From assembly GCF_001983165.1 (NCBI RefSeq), contig NZ_MNPU01000012.1, positions 1 through 64,000 of the forward strand: a stretch of DNA of 64,000 nucleotides, read 5' to 3'. A program made the position numbers and the translations under genes. Origin of the DNA: Pseudomonas gessardii (GTDB taxonomy: Bacteria; Pseudomonadota; Gammaproteobacteria; Pseudomonadales; Pseudomonadaceae). This document shows positions 63,898 through 64,000 of this stretch, piece after piece; within the stretch, counting starts at the first letter, position 1, and each line of letters opens with the position of its first letter. The notes beneath the pieces were generated by a model that worked only from the letters and a program-made list of their open reading frames with translations, ran no database searches and was not told where the DNA came from.

Positions 63898-64000
63898 ATG
63901 TTGAAACGCATTCCTGCTTCTCAAGTCAGGCTGGGTATGTATGTCCACAAAATGGAGGGCGCCTGGACCGACCATGGTTTTTGGAAAAGCAGTTTTTTGC
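63898..64000 (+). CDS. Start of a probable HD-GYP phosphodiesterase (partial)
   Basis: The window ends 34 codons into this frame: MLKRIPASQVRLGMYVHKME and then WTDHGFWKSSFL. The pattern IPASQVRLGMYVHK...DHGFWKSSF is that of the N-terminal DUF3391 domain found at the head of HD-GYP proteins that break down cyclic di-GMP. GGGGGAAGG lies upstream. The catalytic HD-GYP domain must follow outside the window, so the call rests on the N-terminus only. Confidence 0.65.
   Translation, partial: MLKRIPASQVRLGMYVHKMEGAWTDHGFWKSSFL

Overview
The window looks like a piece of a Pseudomonas chromosome, most likely of the P. fluorescens group. The evidence is GC-rich coding sequence, a bkdR/bkdA1A2-bkdB-lpdV cluster whose products resemble the P. 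putida enzymes I recall, pseudomonad families such as SstT, NhaR, CsbD/DUF1652 and CtlX, and many copies of a REP/REPIN repeat built on the core GTGGGAGC(G/T)GGCTTGC. No rRNA, tRNA, CRISPR array, prophage or intact insertion sequence was seen. The species call is inference.

Layout. 1-11.5 kb: YceH, DUF1993, SstT, an MFS transporter with an NhaR-type regulator, a small lipoprotein, TerC, the selenium pair selD-mnmH, a cysteine-containing permease, a phosphatase and a glutathione transferase. 11.5-15.7 kb: an AT-rich stretch with a small orphan gene, a zinc-type hemB, a DUF1615 lipoprotein, a frameshifted DUF4349 lipoprotein gene and a thioesterase. 15.8-19.5 kb: acetoacetate use (thiolase plus CoA-transferase subunits B and A) with a divergent LysR regulator. 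19.5-24.9 kb: a small unknown gene, a possible small-RNA locus, a CBS protein, topoisomerase III and an MHS-type transporter. 25-32.9 kb: a GMC oxidoreductase with a divergent LysR, a DUF3857/transglutaminase protein, an AlkD-like HEAT protein, and a PuuA-like glutamine synthetase with its XRE-cupin regulator. 33-40.7 kb: a WG-repeat protein, an MFS transporter, DUF1652, CsbD, a PAS-LuxR regulator, a membrane protein and a lysozyme-like lipoprotein.

40.8-45 kb holds the most unusual cluster: an AT-rich flavin amino-acid 2-monooxygenase of the IaaM/DavB/phenylalanine-oxidase family, followed by a nitrilase-family hydrolase and an internally duplicated membrane protein. Together they suggest an amino acid to amide to acid pathway. 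45-47.8 kb carries an FKBP isomerase and then a radical-SAM/DUF4130 gene pair directly behind a LexA-box-like sequence, which suggests an SOS-controlled DNA repair or modification system.

47.9-53.8 kb is a citrulline/arginine-type catabolic cluster: CtlX makes ornithine, ornithine cyclodeaminase makes proline, a polar amino-acid ABC transporter brings in substrate and an Lrp-family regulator ends the run. 54-56 kb has a GNAT gene, the 3' remnant of a second GNAT gene and ilvE. 56-61.6 kb is the branched-chain keto acid dehydrogenase operon with divergent bkdR. The window ends with a small orphan gene, a chemoreceptor and the first codons of a probable HD-GYP phosphodiesterase.

Repeats sit mostly between convergent genes or at operon ends, where they form long hairpins. 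Candidate regulatory elements seen by eye are a LexA box, a repeated TGCACY-N9-AGTGCA element around the PAS-LuxR gene, direct repeats in two LysR intergenic regions, and an AATTTCA array upstream of the XRE regulator. All functional calls come from reading the sequence and recalled family knowledge; no database search was run.
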